From Streptomyces sp. G44 (GTDB lineage: Bacteria > Actinomycetota > Actinomycetes > Streptomycetales > Streptomycetaceae), in contig NZ_JAFEXF010000019.1 of the NCBI RefSeq assembly GCF_016905445.1, positions 1-60,817 of the forward strand: a stretch of 60,817 nt of DNA, written 5' to 3'. Every line of letters begins with the position of its first letter. Position 1 is the first letter of the stretch. The translations under genes were made by a program, and so were the position numbers. Below, one piece after another: positions 17,322-26,291 of this stretch. Under the pieces are notes generated by a model. The model was not told the origin of the DNA. It ran no database searches and worked only from the letters and a program-made list of their open reading frames with translations.

Positions 17322-17546
17322 GTGTCCTGGCCCCCGAACTTGCTGAGCCGCAGATACAGCAGCGAGCAGAAGAGAAGGATCACGAAGGCGATGGCGGTGA
17401 GCGCGGACGTGTAGCCGAAGTCGTGCGAGTCGACGGCGATGGACGCGATGCGCAGCGGCAGTGTCGTCGTCTCGCCGGCCGGGCCGCCGCCGGTGAGGGT
17501 GTAGAGCAGGTCGACGTTGTTGAACTCCCAGACCGCGCGCAGCAGC
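17318..17546 (-). pseudogene. C-terminal fragment of a sugar ABC permease (MalF type)
   Basis: About 75 residues remain: AVWEFNNVDLLYTLTGGGPA, then LRIASIAVDSHDFGYTSA and the last helix ending LRLSKFGGQDT. This is the typical end of UgpA/MalF-like permeases. The N-terminal three quarters are missing; upstream DNA switches abruptly to the IlvD-like sequence at about 17546-17550. The stop overlaps the start of the next permease fragment by ATGA. Confidence 0.8.
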
Positions 17547-18727
17547 GTGGACGGTGATGCCGCCCTCCTCGGCGACCGGGTTGCCGCGCGGGCGGATCAC
17601 GTCCGCGTCGTGCACGCGCGCCCCCGCGAGCTGGGCGCGCAGGGTGTCGTGGCCGACCGTGGGCCGGTCCAGGTGCAGCAGGTCGGTGATCCGCGACAGG
17701 AAACCGGGGAGCCCGCCCGCGAAGTGGAAGTCCTCCATGAGGTGGCGCTCGCCGCCCGGACGGACGTCGGCGAGCACCGGCACGGTGCGGCGATCCGGTC
17801 GAAGTCGTCCAGCGTGAGCTCGACCCCGGCGCGCCCGGCCATCGCGATGAGGTGGATGACGGCGTTGGTGGAGCCGCCGAGTCCGAGGACCGTGGTGACG
17901 GCGTCGGCGAAGGCGTCCGGGGTCAGGATCCGCGACAGTCTGCGGTCCTCGCGTACGAGGCCGACGATCCGCAGTCCGGACGCCGCCGCCATCCTGTCGT
18001 GCCCCGGAGTCGACCGCGGGAATCGACGAGGCGCCGGGCATGGTCACGCCGAGCGCCTCTGCCGCCGCGGTGAGCGTCGAGGCGGTGCCCATGGTCATGC
18101 AGTGGCCCGGCGAGCGGGCGATTCCGCTCTCCAGTTCGGTCAGTTCGCAGTCGCCGATGAGCCCGGCGCGGTGCTCGTCCCAGTACTTCCCCATGTCGGT
18201 GCCGGACCCGAGGGTCTCGCCCCGCCAGTGGCCGGGCAGCATGGGCCCGGCCGGCACGAAGACGGCGGGCAGGTCGACGCTGGCGGCGCCCATGAGCAGC
18301 GCGGGGCGTCGTCTTGTCGCAGCCGCCGAGCAGCACGGCGCCGTCCACCGGGTAGGGGCGCAGCAGCTCCTCGGTCTCCATGGCGAGGAGGTTCCGGTAG
18401 AGCATCGGCGTCGGCTTCTGGAAGGTCTCGCTGAGCGTGGCGACCGGGAACTCCAGCGGAAAGCCGCCCGCCTGCCACACCCCGCGCTTGACGGCCTGCG
18501 CGCGGTCGCGCAGGTGGGAGTGGCACGGGTTGATGTCGGACCAGGTGTTGAGCACCGCGATGACGGGCTTGCCCAGGTGCTCCTCGGGGAGGTAGCCGAG
18601 CTGGCGGGTGCGCACGGTGGCTGAAGGAGCGCAGCCCCGAGGAGACGCTCTCGCCGTACCACTGGCTGCTGCGCAACGGACCGCTGCGCGACTCCCGCCG
18701 CGTCCGCTCCGCCGACTCACCGCTCAC
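17547..18727 (-). pseudogene. Frameshifted IlvD/Edd-family sugar-acid dehydratase
   Basis: Remains of a [Fe-S] dihydroxy-acid or sugar-acid dehydratase. Recognisable blocks lie in alternating frames: SSQWYGE...SFSH; LGYLPEEHLGKPVIAVLNTW...LLGGCDKTTP; GAASVDLPAVFVPAGPM...[25 protein letters not shown]...[10 protein letters not shown]; then [20 protein letters not shown]...NPVAEEGGIT. At least four frameshifts separate these blocks, and the C-terminus is lost where permease DNA begins. The likely original start is GTG 18727 behind GGAGGGGGAG. Family and neighbours suggest an aldonate or aldarate dehydratase. Confidence 0.88.
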
Positions 18728-18756
18728 AGGGGCCGCTCCCCCTCCGGGCACCCCGC

Positions 18757-19659
18757 TCACAGGCCCCACCCCTCGACGATCGCGGCGACCTCGGCGCGCT
18801 CCGCGTCCGGCAGCGGGCTGCTCGGCGCGCGGACGTCGCGGCGGCACAGGCCGAGGACGGCGAGGGCTTCCTTGACGACGGTGACGTTGTGCGCGGAGCC
18901 GTCGGCGGCGCGCAGTTCCTCGAAGCGGCGGATCCGCTCCCACACCTTCATGGCCTCGCCGTGGTCGCCGGATCGAAGCGCTTCGATCATGCGCAGCGAA
19001 AGGCCCGGGGCGACGTTCACGAGGCCCGAGGTGAAACCGGTGGCGCCCGCCGAGAAGTATGAGGGCGCGTACGGCTCGGCGAGCCCCGCGACCCACACGA
19101 AGCGGTCGAGCCCCGCGTCACGCGCGAACCCCGCGAACCGTGCCGCGTCCGGCACGGCGTACTTGACGCCGATGACATTGGGGCAGGGGTCGGCGAGTTC
19201 GGCGAGGCGCGCGCCCGGCAGGTCCGGGTCCCGGAGATAGGGGACGACGCCCAGGTCCGGCACGGCCTCGGCGATCGCCCGGTGGTAGGCGACCCAGCCC
19301 GCGTCGGAGACGTAGGGATGCACCGGCTGGTGGACCATCACCATGGTCGCGCCGCACTCCCCGGCGTGCCGGGCGGCGGTGACGGCGGTCGGCACGTCAT
19401 GGCCCACGCCGGCGAGCACCACGGCCCGTCCGGCCGCCTCCCTCAGGGTCAACTCCACGACGTTCCGCCGCTCTTGGGCCGACAGGGCGTAGAACTCCCC
19501 GGTGTTGCCGTTCGGCGTCACCGTGCGCACCCCGCCGTCGAGGAGGCGGCGCAGGACCGCGCGGTGCGCCGCGCGGTCGATGGCGTCGTCCCGGGTGAAG
19601 GGCGTCACCGGGATCGCCACGACGTCGGCGAGCGCGGCGCGCTGCGTCTCGAACGTCAC
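18757..19659 (-). CDS. DHDPS/NAL-family aldolase or dehydratase (sugar-acid catabolism)
   Basis: 300-residue class I aldolase-type enzyme of the dihydrodipicolinate synthase superfamily. GNTGEFYALSAQER (GxxGE phosphate/carboxylate loop, near residue 45), VVPYLRDP (catalytic Tyr) and NVIGVKYAVPD (Schiff-base Lys) are all in place, so it looks active. The GTG at 19659 overlaps the GntR stop as GTGA. Beside a decayed IlvD-type dehydratase and sugar transporter it is more likely a keto-deoxy-sugar-acid dehydratase or aldolase than lysine-pathway DapA. A LacI-type palindrome lies inside the gene. Confidence 0.85.
   Translation of the reverse strand: MTFETQRAALADVVAIPVTPFTRDDAIDRAAHRAVLRRLLDGGVRTVTPNGNTGEFYALSAQERRNVVELTLREAAGRAVVLAGVGHDVPTAVTAARHAGECGATMVMVHQPVHPYVSDAGWVAYHRAIAEAVPDLGVVPYLRDPDLPGARLAELADPCPNVIGVKYAVPDAARFAGFARDAGLDRFVWVAGLAEPYAPSYFSAGATGFTSGLVNVAPGLSLRMIEALRSGDHGEAMKVWERIRRFEELRAADGSAHNVTVVKEALAVLGLCRRDVRAPSSPLPDAERAEVAAIVEGWGL
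18971..18988. promoter_or_regulatory. Intragenic copy of the LacI-type palindrome
   Basis: GATCGAAGCGCTTCGATC is an 18-bp perfect palindrome containing the same TCGAAGCGCTTCGA core found at the GH3/ABC locus. It lies within the DHDPS-like coding sequence (codons for MIEALRS). It may be an intragenic operator of the downstream decayed genes or coincidental. Confidence 0.4.
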
Positions 19660-20303
19660 CGCGGGCCCCCTTCCCCGGGGAAGGCGCGGCGCACGAACGA
19701 CTCGATGTGCTCGTGCAGGGCCCGCGCCGCCCCCTCGTGGTCCCCGGCGAGGACGAGCCGCAGGATCCACTCGTGCTCGGCGGCCTCCCGCGCCCAGGAG
19801 GGGTCGGCGGCCCAGGCCACGGCGGAGACCAGCGCGGCCTGGTCCCGCACCCCGTCCAGCAGCCGTCCGAGGAGCGGGTTGCCGCAGTCGGCGTACAGGG
19901 CGCGGTGGAACTCCCGGTTGGCCAGCGACCTTTCGGCCGCGTCCTCGGCGGCGTCGGCCCGCATCAGGGCCTCGTGGGCGGCGTCGAGCGGTGTGCCGCG
20001 CAGCACGGTGCGGCGCAGCGCCTCGGGCTCCAGGAGCAGTCGTACGTCGTAGACCTCGCGCGCCATGGCGGCGTCCACGGTGCGCACGGTCGCACCCTTG
20101 TACTGGCTCATCTCGACGAGACCGGTCCCGGCGAGGGTTTTCAGGGCCTCGCGCACGGGGGTCTTGGAGACCCCGTACGCGCGGGCGAGTTCCGTCTCGA
20201 TCAGCGGCTGCCCGGGGCTCAACTCGCCGCAGGGGATCCGGTGTTTGATCGAGTCGAGCACGAACTGCGTGCGCGACGGGATCGGGGTCGGGACGGACGT
20301 CAT
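19656..20303 (-). CDS. GntR-family (FadR/FCD type) transcriptional regulator
   Basis: 215-residue regulator. A winged-helix GntR domain occupies about residues 12-78 (LIETELARAYGVSKTPVREA is the recognition region), followed by an all-helical FCD ligand domain with the metal-binding-type residues in EFHRALY and the later His positions. FCD regulators commonly sense sugar acids, fitting the DHDPS and IlvD-type neighbours. The frame is open upstream; ATG 20303 is preferred because it gives a standard N-terminus. An AT-rich palindrome lies 30 nt upstream. Its operon now contains mostly pseudogenes downstream of the DHDPS-like gene. Confidence 0.9.
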   Translation of the reverse strand: MTSVPTPIPSRTQFVLDSIKHRIPCGELSPGQPLIETELARAYGVSKTPVREALKTLAGTGLVEMSQYKGATVRTVDAAMAREVYDVRLLLEPEALRRTVLRGTPLDAAHEALMRADAAEDAAERSLANREFHRALYADCGNPLLGRLLDGVRDQAALVSAVAWAADPSWAREAAEHEWILRLVLAGDHEGAARALHEHIESFVRRAFPGEGGPR

Positions 20304-20332
20304 GGGCGCCCTCAGATCTCGCGCATCGCGTC

Positions 20333-20342
20333 TCATATATGA
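20333..20342. promoter_or_regulatory. AT-rich palindrome upstream of the GntR gene
   Basis: TCATATATGA is a perfect 10-bp palindrome, striking in such GC-rich DNA, 30 nt before the chosen GntR start. It may be the regulator's own operator or overlap its -10 region. Confidence 0.4.
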
Positions 20343-20474
20343 CGTACGGAGTACGACGCGTAGAAGCTGGGAGGGCGCCCCGGGTCCGTCAATGCTTGTG
20401 ACGAAATCCACCGCAGGAGCGGCAACACCCGTGTGCGTGCCCGTTGTTGCGGGTGGATTCAGGCGGGGCCGTGG

Positions 20475-22667
20475 TCAGTGGCTCGTCAGGACGACGAGCT
20501 GCTGGGTCGCCCTGGTCATCGCGACGTAGCGGTCGACCGCTCCTTCGATCCCCGCCCCGAACGCCTGCGGGTCGACGAGGACGACCAGGTCGAATTCGAG
20601 TCCCTTGGACAGCTCGGAGGTCAGGGACCGCACACGGGGCGTGGCCCGGAAGGCGGGGTCGCCGATGACGCAGGCGACGCCGTCGTCGTGCGCGGCGAGC
20701 CAGCTGCCGAGGACCGCCTCCAGGTCGGCGGCGGACCCATGGGTGACGGGGACACCGGCGCTGCGGACGGAGGTCGGCACGTTCGCGTCCGGGAGCGCGG
20801 CCCGGATCGCCGGCGCGGCCTCGGCCATGACCTCCTCCGGTGTGCGGTAGTTGATGCTCAGCGAGGCCGTCTCGATCCGGTCGAGCCCCGCCCGCTCCAG
20901 CCGTTCCCGCCACGACTCGGTGAACCCGTGTCTGGCCTGGGCGCGGTCACCGACGACGGTGAGGCTCCGGGAGGGGCAGCGCCGCAGCAGCATCTGCCAT
21001 TCGGCGTCGGTCAGTTCCTGCGCCTCGTCCACGATGATGTGCGCGAACGGCCCGGCGAGCAGGTCCGGCTCCGCCGAGGGCAGCGCGCTCTCGTCGATCA
21101 GGCTGTCCTGGAGGTCCTGCCCGCGCAGCATGCCGAGGGCTCCCTCGCTCTCGTCGATCTCGACGTTCTGGAGCAGGCTGTCCATGACGTCGGCCCGGCG
21201 CGCCCGCTCGGCGGCGACGGCGGCTTCCCGCCGCTGCCTGCGCGCGGACGCCTCTGGGTCGCCGAGCCGCTGCCGCGCGGCGTCCAGGAGCGGCAGGTCG
21301 GCGACCGTCCAGGCGTGGGCGTCCGCGCGCTGGAGCCTGTGGACGTCGTCGACGCCGAGCCAGGGGGCGCACTTGCGCAGATAGGCCGGCACGGACCACA
21401 GGTCGCCGACGAGCTCGCTCGCGTCCAGCATCGGCCACGCGCGGTTGAGGGTGCCGATCAGTTCCCGGTCCTGGAGGAGCGACCTGCGCAGCAGGTGGGG
21501 CGGGGCGTCGCTGTCGTCCTTGTCCATGAGGATCGTGAGCAGCTCCTCCCGGATCTGGTCACGTGCCTCGTTGTGCGGGGTGCCCGGTTCGACCGCTTCG
21601 AAGGCCGCCGCCCAGTCGTCGGGGCTCAGCCAGATGTCGGACCAGTGGCTGGAGACCGTCATGCCCGTGGTGGGCGGCTCCTCGTAGAGGGCGACGGCCG
21701 GTTCGATCGCCCGCACCATGTCCGCGGACGCCTTGAGCCGGGCCACGTGCGGGTCGCTCTCGGCAGCCGCCGTGGCGCCTTCGGCGACCAGGTCGCGCAG
21801 CACGCAGGTCTGTACGCCCTCCTCGCCGAGGCCGGGCAGGACATCGGCGACGTACGCCAGATAGGGGCGGCTCGGCCCGACGAACAGCACTCCGCCGCGG
21901 CGGTGCCCGAGCCGGGGGTCGGAGTAGAGGAGGTGGGCGGCGCGGTGCAGCGCGACGACGGTCTTGCCGGTGCCCGGGCCGCCGTCGACGACGAGGGCGC
22001 CCCGCGAACCCGCCCGGATAATGGCGTCCTGGTCGGCCTGGATGGTGGAGAGCACGTCCCGCATCCGGGCCGACCGGTGGCCGCCGAGACTGGCGACGAA
22101 CGCGGACTGGTCGTCGAGCGCCGCGTGCCCTTCGAGCCCGTCGGCGGTGAACACCTCGTCCCAGTAGTCGCTGATCCGGCCGTCGGTCCAGCGGTACCTG
22201 CGGCGGCTCGCGAGCCCCATGGGGTGGGCGTGGGTGGCCGCGAAGAACGGCTCCGCCGCCGGGGAACGCCAGTCGACCAGCAGGCGACGGCCTTCGCTGT
22301 CGGTGAGGCCGAGCCGTCCGATGTACACGGGTCCGGGGTCGTCCTCGGCGACGACGCGTCCGAGGCACAGGTCGAGGCCGAACCGGCGCAGGGTGCGCAG
22401 CCGGCCGGTGAGCCGGTGGATCTCCAGGTCCCGGTCCATGGCCTCGCGGCCGATGCCGCCGGGCGCCCGGCGGGTGGCTTCGAGGCGGTCGGACAGTTCG
22501 GTGACGGTTGCCTTCAGGCCGGCCGCGATGGCGGTGAAGTGCTGCTCGTCGTCGGCGATCAGTGCGGGGTCGCTCTTCGGGGCGAGATGGTCGGGAAGGT
22601 CGAACGCGCTGGTGCTCGCAGAGGTCGCAGGGGTGACGGGGGGCATGGCATCGGTCGGCAAGCGCAC
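20475..22667 (-). CDS. helR: HelD/UvrD-like helicase, HelR-type RNA polymerase protector
   Basis: 730-residue superfamily 1 helicase-like protein with Walker A GGPGTGKT near residue 233, Walker B HIIVDEAQEL near 530, and a C-terminal helicase block ending SKGLEFDLVVLVDP...YVAMTRATQQLVVL. The long N-terminal arm and the insertion between helicase halves fit the HelD class that binds RNA polymerase rather than DNA. HelR proteins of streptomycetes displace rifamycins from RNA polymerase. The identification is strengthened by a rifamycin-associated element directly upstream. The GTG at 22667 follows GGGAGA. It confers antibiotic tolerance if functional. Confidence 0.88.
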   Translation of the reverse strand: MRLPTDAMPPVTPATSASTSAFDLPDHLAPKSDPALIADDEQHFTAIAAGLKATVTELSDRLEATRRAPGGIGREAMDRDLEIHRLTGRLRTLRRFGLDLCLGRVVAEDDPGPVYIGRLGLTDSEGRRLLVDWRSPAAEPFFAATHAHPMGLASRRRYRWTDGRISDYWDEVFTADGLEGHAALDDQSAFVASLGGHRSARMRDVLSTIQADQDAIIRAGSRGALVVDGGPGTGKTVVALHRAAHLLYSDPRLGHRRGGVLFVGPSRPYLAYVADVLPGLGEEGVQTCVLRDLVAEGATAAAESDPHVARLKASADMVRAIEPAVALYEEPPTTGMTVSSHWSDIWLSPDDWAAAFEAVEPGTPHNEARDQIREELLTILMDKDDSDAPPHLLRRSLLQDRELIGTLNRAWPMLDASELVGDLWSVPAYLRKCAPWLGVDDVHRLQRADAHAWTVADLPLLDAARQRLGDPEASARRQRREAAVAAERARRADVMDSLLQNVEIDESEGALGMLRGQDLQDSLIDESALPSAEPDLLAGPFAHIIVDEAQELTDAEWQMLLRRCPSRSLTVVGDRAQARHGFTESWRERLERAGLDRIETASLSINYRTPEEVMAEAAPAIRAALPDANVPTSVRSAGVPVTHGSAADLEAVLGSWLAAHDDGVACVIGDPAFRATPRVRSLTSELSKGLEFDLVVLVDPQAFGAGIEGAVDRYVAMTRATQQLVVLTSH

Positions 22668-22724
22668 TACGTGGTTCTCCCGTTTCCGCAGGTCCTTGGC
22701 TCAGGACCGGGATACTCCCGCACG

Positions 22725-22750
22725 TGGGGGGCCTTGCCGCAAGCCCCCCA
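22725..22750 (-). promoter_or_regulatory. Rifamycin-associated element (RAE) before helR
   Basis: The core GGGGCCTTGCCGCAAGCCCC (22728-22747, as read on the plus strand) sits in a 26-bp inverted repeat. On the minus strand it reads as the GGGGCTTGCGGCAAGGCCCC element known upstream of rifamycin-inducible helR and rph genes. A TATAGC -10-like hexamer lies 5 nt upstream of it on the minus strand (22755-22760). The element would therefore span the transcription start, between the methyltransferase stop and the helR start. Confidence 0.85.
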
Positions 22751-22785
22751 CTGCGCTATAAGTTGAAAGTGGCAAGGAGTGTGTG

Positions 22786-23511
22786 TCAGGCCGCCCGGCC
22801 CACCACCAGCCACTTCGAGGGCAGCTCCATGCGGGTGCCGTCCGGGCCGAACTCCGTCGTGGCGAGCGGGAGTTCACCGCTCGCGACGATGTCGAGGCCC
22901 GCCTCGGCCACGTACCGCGGCACGGCGTCGTCGACCACCTCGGCGGGGGCGATGCCGTGCGCGAAGACGGGGGCCAGCTTCGGCGGCGGGCCTTCCGGGC
23001 GCCGGGCGAGGCCCAGCAGGATGGGCTTGGCCGCCTCGGACAGTTCGACGAGGAAGGCCCGGCCGCGCTCGCCGGTCAGCGTCGCGACGCCGTCGACCAG
23101 CGCCTGGCGGTCGTCGGGCTCGCACTGGTGGAGGACACCGCGCATGTAGACGTTGACATCGCCCAGTTCGGCGTGCAGTTGCTCCGCCGCCCCCTTGTCG
23201 GCGGCGTCGAGCTGACGGAACTCCGCCTGGTCCGCGGGGTCGGCCTGCCGGGCGTGGGCGAGGGCGGCGACGGACAGATCGACGCCGAGGACGTGCGGGA
23301 AGCGGTCGGCGAGGAAGCGGGTCTGGGTGCCGTTGCCGCAGCCCAGATCGACCACGGGCAGGTCCGACGCGGCCACGTGTGGCTCGAACAGGGCGAGATG
23401 GACGCCCACGGTCAGCGCGGGCTCGGCGTCCCAGATGACGGCGCCCGCCTCGCCCGGGGCCTCGCGCCAGAACGCCTCCCAGGCCTCCCTGTACCGACTC
23501 GTGACGCTCAT
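22786..23511 (-). CDS. Class I SAM-dependent methyltransferase
   Basis: 241-residue methyltransferase. VVDLGCGNGTQTRFL (near residue 51) is the SAM-binding glycine loop, followed by VLGVDLS (acidic residue at the end of strand 2) and DVNVYMRGVLHQC (motif post I). No substrate-recognition domain is evident, so the target is unknown. It ends inside the promoter region of helR, transcribed the same way, and may be partly co-transcribed. The ATG at 23511 gives a standard N-terminus (MSVTSRYREAWEAFW). Confidence 0.88.
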   Translation of the reverse strand: MSVTSRYREAWEAFWREAPGEAGAVIWDAEPALTVGVHLALFEPHVAASDLPVVDLGCGNGTQTRFLADRFPHVLGVDLSVAALAHARQADPADQAEFRQLDAADKGAAEQLHAELGDVNVYMRGVLHQCEPDDRQALVDGVATLTGERGRAFLVELSEAAKPILLGLARRPEGPPPKLAPVFAHGIAPAEVVDDAVPRYVAEAGLDIVASGELPLATTEFGPDGTRMELPSKWLVVGRAA

Positions 23512-23620
23512 GCCCAGCTCCCCGGGGTGCGACGAGAGCCGCCGGAGCCGACGGCGAGATCGGTCTACCGCGCCCCGCTCCCCCGGGACAAGGGCGCGCA
23601 CGCGATCCCGCACGCCCCGA

Positions 23621-26146
23621 TCACCGGCGGGGCAACGCCAGTTCGAACCACACCGTCTTGCCGGAATCGGTACGGCTCGTGCCCCACTCCTTGGCGAGCG
23701 AGCTGACGACCCTGAGGCCGCGGCCGTGCTCATCGCCGGGGCCCGCGCTGAGCAGCGTGGGCAGCGTGGGGTCGTCGTCCTCGACCTCGCACAGCAGCAC
23801 GCCGGAGCGGACCAGGCGCAGGTCGAGGCGGCCGCCGCGGGCATGACGCACGACGTTGGTGACCAGCTCGCTCACGAGCAGTTCCGCGGTGTCGCCGAGG
23901 GCGTCCAGGGACCAGGCCGCCAACCGCGCACGGGTCAGCCGGCGGGCCCTGCCGACCTCGCTCGGGCCGGGGGTGAGCCGCCAGTGCGCCACGTCGTCGC
24001 CCGCGATGCCGTTGAGCCGCGCCATCAGGAGGGCCACGTCGTCCTTGCGGCCGCCCCGCGGGTTCAGCGCGCGGATGATCGTGTCGCAGGCCTCGTCCAT
24101 GGAGGCGGCGGGGTGCGCGGCGGACTCGGTGAGCGTGGCGAGGCCGACGCCGATGTCCTCGCCGCGGACCTCCACCAGGCCGTCGGTGCACATCAGCAGC
24201 CGGTCGCCGGACGCGACCCGTACCCGCACCGACTCGAAGGGGACGCCGCCGACGCCGATGGGCGCCCCCGTGGGCAGGTCGAGCAGCTCGCTGCGGCCGT
24301 CCTCGGCACGGACCAGGACGGGCGGGATGTGACCGGCGTTGGCGAGGTGCAGCTCGCCGGCGATCGGGTCGTAGACCGCGTAGAGGCACGTCGCGAGATA
24401 GTGCTCGCCGAGGCGCTGCGCGAGGTCGTCGAGGTTGCGCAGGAGCTGCTCGGGCGGCAGGTCGAGGGCGGCCATGGTCTGCACGGCCGTACGCAACTGG
24501 CCCATCATCGCGGCGGAGTTGAGCCCGTGACCCATGACATCGCCGACGACCAGCGCGGTGCGGGAGCCGGGCAGTTTGACGGAGTCGAACCAGTCGCCGC
24601 CGACCCGGCCGAGGAGCGTGCCGGGCAGATAGCGGGTGGCGATGTCGCAGCCGGGCACGCGGGGCCGGATCTGCGGCAGCATGCTGTCCTGGAGGGTGTC
24701 GGCGACGTTCTCCTGGTAGGTGTACATGCGGGCGTTGTCGAGCACGAGGCCCGCGCGGGCGGCCAGTTCGGCGCCCGTGACCCGGTCCATGTCGTTGAAG
24801 ACGGGCCGCTCCCGGTGGCGCAGCAGGATCATGAAGCCGAGCACCACATTGCGGGCCTTGAGCGGCACGACGAGCATCGAGCGGTGGTTGATGAGCGGCC
24901 GAATGTCGCGCTTCTCGAACTGGGAGGCGATGGCGTTGCCCATCTCCTCGGTGATGCGCGGTACGAGCACCGGGTCGCCCGAGGTCATGCACTGGAAGAA
25001 CGGCGTGTGCGCCGGGAAGGGCATGGACTCGCCGACCGGCACGACGTCGTCCCAGCGGCCCGGCTCGTCGGTGTGCTCCACCGCGACCCGGTGCCACAGC
25101 GTGGTCTCGTCCGGCGGCCCCTCGGGGAACCCCTCGCCGGCGACGACCTGCTCACGCAGATACGTGCCCGCGACATCCGTGAACCGGGGCACGACCGCCC
25201 GGCTGACCTCCAGGATCGTGTGCGACAGGTCGAGGGAGGAGCCGATGCGCCCGCTGACTTCGTTGAGGAATTCGAGGCGCTCGCGCACGGCCGCGTATTC
25301 GAGGTCCTCGCCCTCGTCGCCACCGGCCTCGTGACCGGCCCGGTCACCGGCTTCGCGGTCGGCCGTGAGGAGTCCCTGCGCGGCGGCCCGCTCGGCGCGG
25401 CGCCTGCGCGCCTCGCGCCGGGCCACCCCCCAGTCCGGGGTGACGGGCACCCGGTCGTGCCGGCTGAACTCCAGGACGGGGTAGCCCAGTTCCAGTACCT
25501 GGGCGACGATGCGGGAGCTCTCGACCACGCTCATGCTCGGCAGGATCTCGGGCAGCCGGTCCGCCAGCTCGTCCGCGCCGGGGAAGTCCGTGTGCAGGGC
25601 GAAGCCGGGCGCGACCCGCTCGGCCCGCTCACCCGGCTCGCCCCGCTCGTCCCGACCGGCCGCGGATCCCTCGTGCGCGGCCGGCGGGCCCGCGTCGGCG
25701 GCGAGCACGAGCAGCCGCTCCGGGCCGGGGCCGACCAGCGGGTACGCCCACCAGATGACGTCGACCCGGCCACCGCCGCTGCCCGGCCCGGTCAGCCGCG
25801 CCCGGCCGGCCGCCGGGTACGAGAGGTGCCCGCCGAGGGAGGCCCCCAGGTCGGGACCGAGCCCGTCGTACATCCCATGGGGCGCGTGGTCATCGTGGTC
25901 GGCAAGGCCATCGAAATGCCCGTGCTCCTCGCGGTCCGCGCGGTTTTCATGCATCGCGCCGTGGACGGGGAGCAGATCCCCGGCGGGACGGCCGACGGCC
26001 TCCTCCTTGGAGTATCCGAAGAGGCGGCGCGCTCCGGCGCTCCAGTGCGAGACGAGGCCCGCGCCGTCGACGACGACCACGGCCAGGGGGATGCGTCCGG
26101 CCACGGCACTCTGCGCCACCGGCCCGCCCGGAGTGCCTCGTTCCAT
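23621..26146 (-). CDS. PAS-GAF-SpoIIE phosphatase with C-terminal anti-sigma-type ATPase
   Basis: 841-residue multidomain signalling protein. Order: PAS-like sensor (AVVVVDGAGLVSHWSAGARR, residues about 20-60), a His/Asp-rich segment around 62-96, a second PAS-like part, a GAF domain (about 330-480), a SpoIIE/PP2C phosphatase (RVGGDWFDSVKL, VVGDVMGHG, CTDGLVE) and a HATPase_c kinase-like end (LVSELVTNVVRHA, DEHGRGLRVVSSLAKEWG). Such proteins control anti-anti-sigma factors by dephosphorylation and phosphorylation. GGAAGGAG upstream supports the ATG at 26146. No sigma factor is adjacent. It acts in the cytoplasm. Confidence 0.93.
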   Translation of the reverse strand: MERGTPGGPVAQSAVAGRIPLAVVVVDGAGLVSHWSAGARRLFGYSKEEAVGRPAGDLLPVHGAMHENRADREEHGHFDGLADHDDHAPHGMYDGLGPDLGASLGGHLSYPAAGRARLTGPGSGGGRVDVIWWAYPLVGPGPERLLVLAADAGPPAAHEGSAAGRDERGEPGERAERVAPGFALHTDFPGADELADRLPEILPSMSVVESSRIVAQVLELGYPVLEFSRHDRVPVTPDWGVARREARRRRAERAAAQGLLTADREAGDRAGHEAGGDEGEDLEYAAVRERLEFLNEVSGRIGSSLDLSHTILEVSRAVVPRFTDVAGTYLREQVVAGEGFPEGPPDETTLWHRVAVEHTDEPGRWDDVVPVGESMPFPAHTPFFQCMTSGDPVLVPRITEEMGNAIASQFEKRDIRPLINHRSMLVVPLKARNVVLGFMILLRHRERPVFNDMDRVTGAELAARAGLVLDNARMYTYQENVADTLQDSMLPQIRPRVPGCDIATRYLPGTLLGRVGGDWFDSVKLPGSRTALVVGDVMGHGLNSAAMMGQLRTAVQTMAALDLPPEQLLRNLDDLAQRLGEHYLATCLYAVYDPIAGELHLANAGHIPPVLVRAEDGRSELLDLPTGAPIGVGGVPFESVRVRVASGDRLLMCTDGLVEVRGEDIGVGLATLTESAAHPAASMDEACDTIIRALNPRGGRKDDVALLMARLNGIAGDDVAHWRLTPGPSEVGRARRLTRARLAAWSLDALGDTAELLVSELVTNVVRHARGGRLDLRLVRSGVLLCEVEDDDPTLPTLLSAGPGDEHGRGLRVVSSLAKEWGTSRTDSGKTVWFELALPRR

Positions 26147-26291
26147 GGCCCATGCTCCTTCCGCGGCGGCGCAAGATCTGAACCGCCACCAACCACCGTA
26201 CGGCCGACGCGGGTTGTCGTGCCGGGCATTGCGGTAATTGCCCGCGGCCGGAAAGCACCGGCGCACGCCCCCCCTGCGCCGCGCCGGGCGG

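Noticed and set aside
16732..18727. Sequencing errors as the sole cause of the broken dehydratase
   Set aside because: Besides frameshifts there are two abrupt joins between different gene families, which point errors cannot create. Assembly error still needs checking.
18757..19659. Calling the DHDPS-like gene lysine-pathway dapA
   Set aside because: The GntR-FCD regulator and the sugar-acid dehydratase and transporter remnants indicate catabolism. No lysine genes are nearby.
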